From Oscillospiraceae bacterium (lineage in GTDB: Bacteria > Bacillota > Clostridia > Oscillospirales > Ruminococcaceae), in contig JAFXJT010000048.1 in NCBI GenBank assembly GCA_017532085.1, positions 1 to 61,790 of the forward strand: 61,790 nucleotides of DNA. The letters are read 5' to 3'. How positions within the stretch are numbered: the stretch's first letter is position 1; every line of letters begins with the position of its first letter. The translations under genes and the position numbers were made by a program. Shown piece after piece: positions 8,877-17,092 of the stretch. The notes beneath the pieces were generated by a model, which worked only from the letters and a program-made list of their open reading frames with translations, ran no database searches and was not told where the DNA came from.

Positions 8877-11018
8877 TTATTTTGCCTGATCGGCAGTGGT
8901 AAATCCATCGGTCTGACCGGTCAGATAGAGCTGCAGCAGCACGAGATCTGCAACGGTAACATCAGCAGCTTGGTTTACATCAGCCGCAAGCTCCTGCAGC
9001 GGATCCGTAAAGCCATATAACAAACCGCGTTTTGCAAGGGTCAGATCAATGCCGTCAATTCTGCCATCGTTGTTGAGATCACCGAGCGTTACGCTGGGCT
9101 GACCAGCACCTTCAATCTGAGTGCCTTCGATTGCGCCAATGATATCGTCAGCGTAGAAATCGAACGTGCCCTCAGCGCTTTCGAGATACAATCTGAGATC
9201 GGTAGCGCCTTCGGGGATTGTGTAGGATTCATTTGCAAGTTGGGTCCAGGTTCCGTTGACCGCAACTGCAGTTGCAATGGTAGAATACTGTGTTTCGCCT
9301 TGGGAATCGGTATATTCAAGCTTCAGATAAACGGTTTCGGCAGAAGAGCCATCCACTTGCATGACATTCGCACTGAAGCTGTAAGCTTCACCGGGCTTGA
9401 ATACCGAGGTGCTGAGGGTACGCAATGTGCCATTCCAAGAGCCGGTGCGTCCCGAGACCAGGAGCGACTGACTTCCGGCATATGCTTCAGCAGCGGAAGT
9501 TTTGACGGAAGCGGCACCGCGTCCGGACCAGTTTTCAGTACCGTTTTCAAATGTGCTGTGGAAATAGTATCCGTTTTCATCAGGTTCATTGGCCTGGGAT
9601 TCAAATTGCCACCAATCCACATTGAAGAGGAATCCGCCGCCGCCCTTGAATACAAGGTAGAGATCCTGTGTACCGGATGCACCGCTGATTGTGGTGGAAA
9701 CGGTTTTCCAGTTCTGCCATCCGCCGGTACCGGGAACATCGCAGGTACCGATCAATGTACCGCTTACACTACCCAAGCGCAGCTCGATGGTGCCGCCTTG
9801 TTCTGCGGAAGAGACACTGGCAAGAAAGCTGGTAGCACCTTCTGCAAAATCAACTTTGCTGAGCATCAGATAGTCGTTGGATTCAATATTGGCAATGTTG
9901 ATGCCGCCTGCCGAGCAAACTTCAGTTTCCAAACCGGATTCCCAGCAGATTGTTTCGGCTTCGACACGCTCAAAGGGATTGAGCATAGCGATTTGTTTCG
10001 GACCTTCCTTGGAGCGTTCAATTTTAGGGATAGATCCATCTTGCCCATAGGTGAATTCTTCTACGCAGACGGAACGAGTAAAGCCGCCGCCGCCCGGCAG
10101 ATTACCGGTGTGATAGAAGAAATAGGATTTGCCTCGGAAATCGCAGACACCGGGATGGTTTGTAAAGCTTCCGCCGCCGGAAGTCATAATCTCACCTCTG
10201 AAGGTCCAAGGACCGGTGGGGGAGGAACTGGTAGAATAATGAATTGTTTCCGGAATACCGGATGCGGCATACACAAGATAATAGAGATTGTTGCGTTTAT
10301 AGAACCAAGGACCTTCTTCATATAAAGTCTGATGGCGTTCATCGCCGCCGCTTCGTGTGCCGAATGCAGAAGTTGTCATATCCACTTTATTGACATTGCC
10401 GGAATAGGAGATCATATCCTCATTGAGCTTCACATAATAAAGCTGAGGATTACCGAAATACAGATATGCCTGACCATCCTCATCCACAAAGGCGGTAGGA
10501 TCGATATAATCCCAGTTAGGACCGATCAGAGGCTTGCCAAGAGCATCCTTAAAGGGACCCTCAGGAGAATCCGCAACAGCAACACCAATTGCACGGCCGC
10601 CGGTTGCGGCAGGCACCAGAGTTACATACATATAGAATTTGCCGTTGCGCTCGACACATTGAGCAGCCCAAGCGGTATTTTCTTCCGCCCAAGAGAAATC
10701 TGTGCCGGAAAGAACGACACCGTGATCCGTCCAGTTCTGCATATCCGTACTGGAATAGCATTTCCAGTCAGGCATAGTAAAATAAGTAGAACCGTCAGCA
10801 TCATGGCTGGTATAAACATAGCAGGTATTGTCATAAACCATAGGCGCAGGGTCAGCGGTATAAACGGTCTGCGCAATGGGATTGGTTGCAAATGCAGATT
10901 GCGGCAGCAGCATACAGGTCGTGATGACTGAGTACACGGCTGCAATTGCTGCGGACAGTCTGCGTTTGACTTGGCAGCGAGTTGGTTTTCTCTTGATATA
11001 TCCTCTTTCTGTTTTCAT
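8877..11018 (-). CDS. Cellulosomal GH43 glycosidase (arabinofuranosidase/xylosidase type) with CBM6, CBM4/22-like domain and dockerin
   Basis: This 713-residue secreted enzyme has a basic N-terminus and signal peptide ending near SAFA (residue 44). The GH43 five-bladed propeller follows (about 50-345) with the family acids in place: Asp56 (ADPAP), Asp173 (IDPTAF) and Glu235 (EEGPW). A CBM6 (about 346-473) follows, then a beta-sandwich like CBM4/9 or CBM22 (about 484-632) and a C-terminal dockerin (about 643-703) with calcium loops starting DLNNDGRID and DVNQAADVT; the second loop has Ala at a ligand position. Likely substrate is arabinoxylan or related hemicellulose. GGGGGAA precedes the ATG. 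Confidence 0.93.
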   Translation of the reverse strand: MKTERGYIKRKPTRCQVKRRLSAAIAAVYSVITTCMLLPQSAFATNPIAQTVYTADPAPMVYDNTCYVYTSHDADGSTYFTMPDWKCYSSTDMQNWTDHGVVLSGTDFSWAEENTAWAAQCVERNGKFYMYVTLVPAATGGRAIGVAVADSPEGPFKDALGKPLIGPNWDYIDPTAFVDEDGQAYLYFGNPQLYYVKLNEDMISYSGNVNKVDMTTSAFGTRSGGDERHQTLYEEGPWFYKRNNLYYLVYAASGIPETIHYSTSSSPTGPWTFRGEIMTSGGGSFTNHPGVCDFRGKSYFFYHTGNLPGGGGFTRSVCVEEFTYGQDGSIPKIERSKEGPKQIAMLNPFERVEAETICWESGLETEVCSAGGINIANIESNDYLMLSKVDFAEGATSFLASVSSAEQGGTIELRLGSVSGTLIGTCDVPGTGGWQNWKTVSTTISGASGTQDLYLVFKGGGGFLFNVDWWQFESQANEPDENGYYFHSTFENGTENWSGRGAASVKTSAAEAYAGSQSLLVSGRTGSWNGTLRTLSTSVFKPGEAYSFSANVMQVDGSSAETVYLKLEYTDSQGETQYSTIATAVAVNGTWTQLANESYTIPEGATDLRLYLESAEGTFDFYADDIIGAIEGTQIEGAGQPSVTLGDLNNDGRIDGIDLTLAKRGLLYGFTDPLQELAADVNQAADVTVADLVLLQLYLTGQTDGFTTADQAK

Positions 11019-11069
11019 AAATTTTCCCCCAATACTGGTTAATTTCAGTCAGCAGATTGCTGCATATTT

Positions 11070-11100
11070 ATTATAACATAGAACTTCACAAAATTCTATG
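11070..11100 (-). promoter_or_regulatory. Candidate promoter and inverted-repeat operator of the GH43 gene
   Basis: A TATAAT -10 element (11070-11075, minus strand) is flanked by the inverted repeat CATAGAA-N10-TTCTATG (11077-11083 and 11094-11100), which covers the spacer and -35 positions. The -35 match is poor (TAGAAT), as expected for a regulated promoter. Confidence 0.45.
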
Positions 11101-11226
11101 CACAATAATGCTGAAATCTAAGCGTTTTCATTATATTGTATGGGGCAAAATTCTGGTTTTGGCATAAAATGAAACGGATGGAATCGGAGTGGCAGAACAT
11201 TTTGAGGAAAAAAGAAATTCTCTGAA

Positions 11227-11244
11227 ATGTTGAAATTTCAACAT
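11227..11244. promoter_or_regulatory. Perfect 18-base palindrome upstream of the oxygen-detoxification operon
   Basis: ATGTTGAAATTTCAACAT is identical to its own reverse complement. It lies about 190 bases before the flavodiiron start, just upstream of a TATGATAAT-type -10 element (11265-11273). It has the form of a dimeric repressor or activator site; the regulator is not identified. The 11019-11434 gap otherwise holds the GH43 promoter region and a possible 35-codon upstream frame (11331-11438). Confidence 0.5.
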
Positions 11245-11330
11245 ACAAATCCAATCCTTTGATGTATGATAATAACAGAAGTCTGCAAGGAGGAACAGCG
11301 TGCGCTGAAGGATTACCGTATCGAAGAACG

Positions 11331-11438
11331 ATGATGCGCAGGCGTCAAGGAACCGAACAGATGGAAAAAACTTTGATTAAAACTGCAATCAGAAACGTAT
11401 ACTATTACTTGCAGCATGGATGGAGGAAAAAGCAATGA
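11331..11438 (+). CDS. Possible 35-residue upstream open reading frame
   Basis: An ATG-ATG start at 11331 opens a frame of 35 codons, rich in Arg and Lys, whose TGA overlaps the ATG of the flavodiiron gene (ATGA). The overlap suggests translational coupling. The ribosome site is weak (GAAGAA) and no homologue is recognised, so it may be chance. Confidence 0.25.
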   Translation: MMRRRQGTEQMEKTLIKTAIRNVYYYLQHGWRKKQ

Positions 11439-13231
11439 CGATCACAAAAGATATTCTGTATATTGGTGTTAACGATCATAAAATCGATTTGTTTGAGGGG
11501 CAGTATCAAGTGCCCAATGGCATGGCATATAATTCCTATGTGATTTTGGATGATAAGATTGCCGTTATGGATACAGTGGATGCGGCATTTACCCATGAGT
11601 GGCTGGATAATATTCAGAATGTGCTGGGAAATCGTACCCCTGATTATCTCATAGTACAGCATATGGAGCCGGATCATTCGGCAAACATTATGCATTTTGC
11701 CAAGGCATATCCCGATGCTAAAATTGTGGCATCGGCCAAGGCATTTGTGATGATGAAGAACTTTTTCGGTACTGATTTTGCGGAACGGCAGATTGTGGTA
11801 GGGGAAGGTGACACTCTTTCTTTGGGTAAGCATCAGCTGACCTTTGTCACAGCGCCAATGGTGCATTGGCCGGAGGTCATTGTAACCTACGACAGTACTG
11901 ACGGAGTATTATTCTCTGCCGATGGCTTTGGAAAATTCGGAGCGCTTGATGTGGAAGAGGATTGGGCGTGTGAGGCAAGACGCTATTACATCGGTATTGT
12001 CGGAAAATACGGTGCACAGGTACAAAGCCTGCTGAAGAAGGCAGCAACGCTGGATATCCGTATTATTTGTCCGCTGCATGGACCGGTGCTCACAGAAAAC
12101 CTGAGCTATTATTTGAATCTCTATCAGATTTGGTCTTCGTATGAGCCGGAAGAGGATGGTATTATGATTGCCTACACCTCCGTATATGGCAATACGAAAA
12201 AGGCAGTGCAGCAGCTTGCGGAGCGTTTGCGGGCAAATGGCTGTCCCAAGGTGGTTGTAAATGATCTGGCAAGATGCGATATGGCAGAGGCAGTTGAGGA
12301 TGCATTCCGATACAGTAAACTGGTTCTTGCAACGACCACTTATAATGCTGAGATTTTCCCGTTTATGCGTGATTTTATTCATCATCTGACAGAACGGAAT
12401 TTCAGAAATCGTACTGTAGCGTTTATTGAAAACGGCAGTTGGGCACCTCTTGCGGCGAAGGTGATGAAGGAGATGTTGGAAGGCTGTAAAAATCTGACAT
12501 ATACCGATACCACCGTTCGAATTCTTTCGGCGTTGAATGAAGAAAGCAGCAATCAGCTGAACGCACTGGCGGATGAGCTTTGTCGTGAATATCTTGCACA
12601 GCGGGATGCAACTGCCAATAAAAATGATCTTTCGGCATTGTTCCATATTGGGTATGGACTGTATGTAGTGACCTGTCATGACGGCAAGAAGGATAACGGA
12701 TTGATTGTCAACACAGTGACCCAGGTTACAAATACACCTAACCGAATTGCGGTTACGATTAATAAAGAGAATTATTCTCATCATGTGATCAAGCAAACCG
12801 GAAAGATGAATATCAATTGTCTGACTGTGGATGCACCTTTTGCGGTATTTGAGCGATTTGGCTTTCAAAGCGGCAGAAATACGGATAAATTTGCCGATTG
12901 TGAGCCGCTGCGTTCTGATAATGGACTGATATTCCTGCCGCGTCATATCAACTCGTTCCTCTCACTGAAAGTGGAGCAGTATGTGGATCTGGATACCCAT
13001 GGAATGTTTATTTGTTCTGTGACGGAAGCACGTGTGATCTCGGATCGTGAAACCATGAGCTATACCTATTATCAGAACGAAGTGAAACCCAAGCCTCAAA
13101 CCGAAGGCATCAAAGGCTATGTCTGCAAAATCTGCGGTTATATCCACGAGGGCGATTCTCTCCCTGAGGATTTTATTTGTCCGCTTTGCAAGCATGGTGC
13201 TTCGGATTTTGAAGAAATCAAAACATCCTAA
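11435..13231 (+). CDS. Flavodiiron protein fused to flavin reductase and rubredoxin domains
   Basis: This is a 598-residue multidomain oxygen (or NO) reductase. The N-terminal metallo-beta-lactamase diiron domain carries HMEPDHSAN (H-x-E-x-D-H ligands, about residues 77-85) and a later CPLHGP ligand. A flavodoxin domain with the FMN loop TSVYGNT (about 247) follows, then a flavin-reductase-like domain from about residue 400 and a C-terminal rubredoxin (CKIC and CPLC pairs, about 550-595). The extra domains would let one chain pass electrons from NAD(P)H through flavin and iron to the diiron site. GGAGG lies eight bases before ATG 11435, so the in-frame ATG at 11420 is not used. It heads an operon with superoxide reductase and rubredoxin. 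Confidence 0.93.
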   Translation: MTITKDILYIGVNDHKIDLFEGQYQVPNGMAYNSYVILDDKIAVMDTVDAAFTHEWLDNIQNVLGNRTPDYLIVQHMEPDHSANIMHFAKAYPDAKIVASAKAFVMMKNFFGTDFAERQIVVGEGDTLSLGKHQLTFVTAPMVHWPEVIVTYDSTDGVLFSADGFGKFGALDVEEDWACEARRYYIGIVGKYGAQVQSLLKKAATLDIRIICPLHGPVLTENLSYYLNLYQIWSSYEPEEDGIMIAYTSVYGNTKKAVQQLAERLRANGCPKVVVNDLARCDMAEAVEDAFRYSKLVLATTTYNAEIFPFMRDFIHHLTERNFRNRTVAFIENGSWAPLAAKVMKEMLEGCKNLTYTDTTVRILSALNEESSNQLNALADELCREYLAQRDATANKNDLSALFHIGYGLYVVTCHDGKKDNGLIVNTVTQVTNTPNRIAVTINKENYSHHVIKQTGKMNINCLTVDAPFAVFERFGFQSGRNTDKFADCEPLRSDNGLIFLPRHINSFLSLKVEQYVDLDTHGMFICSVTEARVISDRETMSYTYYQNEVKPKPQTEGIKGYVCKICGYIHEGDSLPEDFICPLCKHGASDFEEIKTS

Positions 13232-13252
13232 AGATATAAGGAGGAAATCAGT

Positions 13253-13633
13253 ATGAAAGAAACCAGATTTTATCTTTGTGAGCATTGCGGCAATCTTGTT
13301 GGCGTGATTCATGATGCAGGGGTACCGCTGGTATGCTGCGGTCAGAAAATGCGGCATTTGGAGCCGGGTACTGTTGAAGCCAGTGCGGAGAAGCATATTC
13401 CGGTGGTGCAGATCAATGGCAATTCTGTGATGGTTACCGTAGGCTCGGTTCTGCATCCCATGACAGAGGAACATAGCATCACCTGGGTTTATCTGCAGAC
13501 CGATCGCGGCGGTCAGCGAAAGAATCTGCTGCCCGGTCAGGAGCCTGTGGTAACCTTTGCACTGGAGGATGAGACTCCGGTTGCAGTGTATGCTTATTGT
13601 AATCTGCATGGCTTGTGGAAAGCAGATATATAA
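13253..13633 (+). CDS. dfx: Desulfoferrodoxin (superoxide reductase)
   Basis: This 126-residue protein has an N-terminal desulforedoxin iron centre (Cys9, Cys12, Cys28, Cys29 in LCEHC and VCCG) and a C-terminal superoxide reductase centre with four His and one Cys ligands (EKHIP, LHPMTEEHSITW, CNLHG). It reduces superoxide to peroxide without making oxygen, normally with electrons from rubredoxin, which is encoded next. AAGGAGG precedes the ATG, 21 bases after the flavodiiron stop. Confidence 0.95.
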   Translation: MKETRFYLCEHCGNLVGVIHDAGVPLVCCGQKMRHLEPGTVEASAEKHIPVVQINGNSVMVTVGSVLHPMTEEHSITWVYLQTDRGGQRKNLLPGQEPVVTFALEDETPVAVYAYCNLHGLWKADI

Positions 13634-13656
13634 ATTGTGATTAGGAGGAAATAACA

Positions 13657-13815
13657 ATGAAATTTGTATGTGACGCTTGCGGCTGGGAGTATGATGAGGC
13701 AGTTGGTGCACCGGATCTGGGAATTGCACCGGGTACCAAGTTTGAGGATCTGCCCGATGATTTCGAGTGCCCGCTTTGCGGCGTAGGCAAGGATATGTTC
13801 AGTTCTGCGGAGTAA
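13657..13815 (+). CDS. Rubredoxin
   Basis: This small gene encodes 52 residues with the two iron-binding pairs CDAC (5-8) and CPLC (38-41), plus the usual GWEYDEAVG and DDFECP segments. It is a one-iron electron carrier in the cytoplasm and is the likely donor to the superoxide reductase and flavodiiron protein encoded just before it. TTAGGAGG lies eight bases before the ATG. The CDS is short enough to be missed by automated length cut-offs. Confidence 0.95.
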   Translation: MKFVCDACGWEYDEAVGAPDLGIAPGTKFEDLPDDFECPLCGVGKDMFSSAE

Positions 13816-13841
13816 GTGCAGAACAGATCAAGAAGAGAAAA

Positions 13842-13888
13842 GTCCCATTGCTGTGAAACCGATTGGTCATATGCAGCAATGGGATTTT
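13842..13888 (+). terminator. Terminator of the fprA-dfx-rubredoxin operon
   Basis: TCCCATTGCTG (13843-13853) pairs with CAGCAATGGGA (13874-13884) and is followed by TTTT. The loop is long, about 20 bases. Confidence 0.7.
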
Positions 13889-13952
13889 CCTATGATTCGA
13901 TGATGCATGCGTTTTTTTTTTGAGAGTTTTTGTTAAAATTCTCACAATCGCA

Positions 13953-13981
13953 TTGACAATCGGGCAAAGTTGTGATAGTAT
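13953..13981 (+). promoter_or_regulatory. Promoter of the gat operon
   Basis: TTGACA (13953-13958) is followed 17 bases later by TAGTAT (13976-13981). The transcript would have a leader of about 85 bases with a small hairpin (GCATTCCTC/GAGGATGC) before gatC. Confidence 0.7.
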
Positions 13982-14070
13982 TATAAGTGTTTTTTTGAGC
14001 ATTCCTCAGAGATGAGGATGCATGATATGATCAGAATCCAAACCTGCTGAATGGATAAAAGGAGAATGCT

Positions 14071-14352
14071 ATGAATCATGAAACATTGAGAAGACTGACA
14101 TTGCTCAATCAGCTTTCATTAACCGATGCGCAAAAGGAAGATATCATTGCTTTTTTTGCACGTCAGGAACAAGGGCTTGCCGCATTGAATGTCGTTGATA
14201 CCGAATCTGTTGAGCGAATGGTTCATGTGATGCCGATTCTGACTGTAGTACGTGAGGATGTGGCAGCACAGCCGTTTACACGAGAAGCATTGCAAAGCGG
14301 CGCACCGGATGCCGGTGAAGGCTATTGGCGAGTACCTCGTGTAGTGGAATGA
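14071..14352 (+). CDS. gatC: Aspartyl/glutamyl-tRNA amidotransferase subunit C
   Basis: This 93-residue protein matches the GatC family, including the C-terminal YWRVPRVVE ending and the helical N-terminus. In GatCAB it wraps around the GatA-GatB interface and stabilises the complex that converts Glu-tRNA(Gln) and/or Asp-tRNA(Asn) to the amide form. AAAGGAG lies before the ATG. It is the first gene of gatC-gatA-gatB, with 24 bases to the gatA-like start. Confidence 0.9.
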   Translation: MNHETLRRLTLLNQLSLTDAQKEDIIAFFARQEQGLAALNVVDTESVERMVHVMPILTVVREDVAAQPFTREALQSGAPDAGEGYWRVPRVVE

Positions 14353-14376
14353 TTTTAGTTGAGGAGTGTAGTGTAT

Positions 14377-15579
14377 ATGAAATTGTATACATCAAAAGCA
14401 GAAACTGCAGCTGCCTCTGTCGTGGTTGTAGATGATATGATTCTGACCAAGGAGATGCCGACAGCTGCCGGCTCAAAGATGCTGGAAGGCTATCGGAGTC
14501 TGTTTGATGCAGAGATGATCACCCGCTTGCATGCCGCTGGCTATGAGATTGGCGGCAAGGCTGCTGTTGGTGAGTTTGCCATTGATCTGGTAGGCGAAAC
14601 AGCATATGATGGTGCTTGTGTGGCTGATGGAATCCTGCGCAATGCCGCTGCTGAGATTATCAAAGCAGGAGAGGCAAAAGCAGTCGTAGGGCTTGATGTC
14701 AATGGATCGGTACGACGCGCAGCAGCGCAAAACGGATTGATCAGTGTCAAGCCGACCTATGGTACTGTTTCACGATACGGAACAGTGCCGGTGGCTTGCT
14801 CCGGCGAAACGGTCAGTGTTATGGCAAAAACGGCAGCAGATTGCCGTGAAATTCTGGAAGCAATTGCGGGGCATGATGATAAAGATGGTACCAGTCTTTC
14901 CGAGGAATGCTGTGCACAGATCAAATCGGGGGGCAGTATTGCCAAGCCTGCAAAGGTAGCTGTGATTACCGGCTGCAATCTGACACCGGATGCAGAGGCT
15001 GCGGCAAAGCTTTCTGCGTTTGGGGCGATGCTGGAACAAAATGGAATTTCGGTTACCGCAGTAGATGCCGGTGTGCTGACAACTGCATCTGCCGCTTGGA
15101 ACATCTTGATGAGTGCCGAGCTTTGCAATAATGTGTCTCGTTACGACGGGATCAAATATGGCTATCGTACAGAGAATTTTGAGAACATTGATGAACTGTA
15201 TACCAATAGCCGTACTGAGGCATTCGGTGTACTTTTGAAAACAGCAATTCTGTATGGTTCTGATGCGCTTTCCAGTGAGAATTATATGAAGGTATATGAT
15301 AAAGCACTGCGAATCCGTCGTGTCATTGCCGATGCGTTTGCGGCATTGTTTGCGCAATACGATGCAGTGCTGATGCCTGCCTGCTCCAAGATGGTATATA
15401 CCGAGGCAGATGTGCAAGCGGATCGTTATATTTCCTTTGCTGAAAACTGTTATACCGCACCGGCATCCATCACGGGATTGCCTGTTGTCGTTGCCGGTGG
15501 TGTACAAATGATTGGCAAGGCATTTGCGGAACCGATGCTGTTTGCAATGGCGGAGCTGTATGAAAAGGAGGGCAAATAA
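14377..15579 (+). CDS. gatA: GatA-like amidase subunit with depleted catalytic signature
   Basis: This 400-residue protein is clearly GatA-related: SKMLEGY, GLDVNGSVRRAA, LISVKPTYGTVSRYGTVP and EAIAGHDDKD align with family positions. It is about 80 residues short of usual GatA (roughly 480): most of the N-terminal helical region is missing. The catalytic Lys of the KDN motif is replaced by Asp19 (VVDDMILTK). The Gly/Ser-rich GGSSGGS loop that carries the cis-Ser is replaced by ADGILRN before AAAEIIKAG. Only the nucleophile-equivalent Ser111 (NGSVR) remains. Glutaminase activity is therefore doubtful. An in-frame TTG at 14359 is too close to gatC; GAGGAG ten bases before ATG 14377 sets the start. 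gatB follows after 2 bases. Confidence 0.85.
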   Translation: MKLYTSKAETAAASVVVVDDMILTKEMPTAAGSKMLEGYRSLFDAEMITRLHAAGYEIGGKAAVGEFAIDLVGETAYDGACVADGILRNAAAEIIKAGEAKAVVGLDVNGSVRRAAAQNGLISVKPTYGTVSRYGTVPVACSGETVSVMAKTAADCREILEAIAGHDDKDGTSLSEECCAQIKSGGSIAKPAKVAVITGCNLTPDAEAAAKLSAFGAMLEQNGISVTAVDAGVLTTASAAWNILMSAELCNNVSRYDGIKYGYRTENFENIDELYTNSRTEAFGVLLKTAILYGSDALSSENYMKVYDKALRIRRVIADAFAALFAQYDAVLMPACSKMVYTEADVQADRYISFAENCYTAPASITGLPVVVAGGVQMIGKAFAEPMLFAMAELYEKEGK

Positions 15580-15581
15580 TC

Positions 15582-17024
15582 ATGCGTTATGAGACGGTAA
15601 TTGGTCTGGAAGTGCACGTAGAGCTTGCAACAGAATCCAAGATTTTCTGTTCCTGCTCGGCAAAATTCGGCGCCGGTCCGAATGAGCATGTTTGTCCTGC
15701 CTGCTGCGGTATGCCGGGTATGCTGCCTGTTGTCAATAAACGTGTGGTAGATTTGGGTATGACAGCCGGTATGATGCTGAACTGTCATATCAACCGCACC
15801 ACAACTTTTGATAAGAAAAGCTATTATTATCCTGATTTGCCCTGTGCTTATCAGACCACCCAGTGGTTTGCACCTGTTGCTGTGAATGGTTGCGTGGAGA
15901 TTGAGACCTCTAAAGGCAAAAAGAAGGTGCGCATCAAGCAGATTCATATGGAGGAGGATGCCGGCAAGCTGGTGCATGATATCATGCCTGATACTACCCA
16001 TGTGGATTTCAACCGAACCAGCGTACCGTTGATTGAGATTGTCAGCCAGCCGGATCTTTCCGGCGCAGAGGAGGTTATTGCCTATCTGGAGCGTCTGCAT
16101 GCTCTGCTGCGTTTTGCCAAGGTATCCGATTGCCGTTGGGAGCAGGGTTCCATGCGTTGTGATGTGAATCTCTCGGTTCGTCCGGAGGGCAGTTCAGAGC
16201 TTGGTGTGCGTACCGAGATGAAGAATATGAATTCTTTGACAGCCATTGCAAGAGCGATCGAGTATGAAACAGCAAGACATATTGACGCTCTGGAAAATGG
16301 AACAGAGGTCTTGGTGCAGGAGACTCGCCGTTGGGATGATGTCAAGGGTAAGAGCTATGCAATGCGGAATAAGGAAACTGCCGGTGATTATCGATATTTC
16401 CCTGATCCCAATGTAATGCCTGTGGTCATTGATGATGCATGGTATGCTGCCATCGAGGCATCGTTGCCTGAGCTGCCGGAGGAGAAGCGTGCACGGTATA
16501 TCAGCGAGTTGGGTCTGAGCGAATATGATGCTGCGCAATTGACCCAGAGCAGAGCACTCTGTGATTGCTTTGAGGATGCGGTATCTGTCTGCGGCAAAGC
16601 AAAGGATGCTGCTAACTGGATCAATTCTGAGGTTATGAACATTCTCAATGCACGCAAAATGAACTTTGATATGCTGCATATTGATGGCAAATCTCTTGGT
16701 GCATTGATTCTTCTGGTTGCTGACGGCAAGGTGGGAAGAGCCAATGGCAAGAAAGTACTTGCAGCAATGTTTGATGATACTACCATTGATCCTGCTGTGT
16801 ATGCTGAGGAAAATGGCTTGATTGTCTCTCATGATACGGGTATGATTGATGCAGTGATCAAAGAGGCAATTTCATCGGATCCCAAAGCGGTTGCTGATTA
16901 CAAGAGCGGCAAAGAAAAAGCGATCATGGCATTATTTGGAAAGTGCATGAAGCAGCTCAAGGGCAATTGTGACCCACAGGTTCTGCATACCATGCTGATT
17001 GATGCCATCAAGGCAACAGAATAA
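15582..17024 (+). CDS. gatB: Aspartyl/glutamyl-tRNA amidotransferase subunit B
   Basis: This 480-residue protein is a full-length GatB. It has the opening TVIGLEVHVEL, the Zn-type cysteine cluster (FCSCS and VCPACC), the YYYPDLPCAYQ segment, the HMEEDAGK nucleotide/transamidation motif, and a C-terminal YqeY-like tRNA-binding tail. GatB phosphorylates the misacylated tRNA and accepts ammonia. All catalytic-region motifs look intact, in contrast to the preceding GatA-like gene, which suggests the complex is still under selection. A strong terminator follows. Confidence 0.95.
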   Translation: MRYETVIGLEVHVELATESKIFCSCSAKFGAGPNEHVCPACCGMPGMLPVVNKRVVDLGMTAGMMLNCHINRTTTFDKKSYYYPDLPCAYQTTQWFAPVAVNGCVEIETSKGKKKVRIKQIHMEEDAGKLVHDIMPDTTHVDFNRTSVPLIEIVSQPDLSGAEEVIAYLERLHALLRFAKVSDCRWEQGSMRCDVNLSVRPEGSSELGVRTEMKNMNSLTAIARAIEYETARHIDALENGTEVLVQETRRWDDVKGKSYAMRNKETAGDYRYFPDPNVMPVVIDDAWYAAIEASLPELPEEKRARYISELGLSEYDAAQLTQSRALCDCFEDAVSVCGKAKDAANWINSEVMNILNARKMNFDMLHIDGKSLGALILLVADGKVGRANGKKVLAAMFDDTTIDPAVYAEENGLIVSHDTGMIDAVIKEAISSDPKAVADYKSGKEKAIMALFGKCMKQLKGNCDPQVLHTMLIDAIKATE

Positions 17025-17029
17025 GATGA

Positions 17030-17067
17030 AAAAGCTGCTTCTGAGCGAATGTCTCAGAAGCAGCTTT
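17030..17067. terminator. Bidirectional terminator between gatB and the aldo/keto reductase
   Basis: AAAGCTGCTTCTGAG (17031-17045) pairs with CTCAGAAGCAGCTTT (17053-17067), with T-rich flanks in both directions. Confidence 0.85.
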
Positions 17068-17092
17068 TGTGATTGTCAGGTTGTGTGGAAGC

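Noticed and set aside
9240-10325. Long plus-strand open frame opposite the GH43 gene
   Set aside because: It is antisense to a clear GH43-CBM6 protein, has no ribosome site and its translation resembles no protein family.
14359-14376. TTG start six codons upstream for the GatA-like protein
   Set aside because: The Shine-Dalgarno GAGGAG lies within this stretch and serves ATG 14377.
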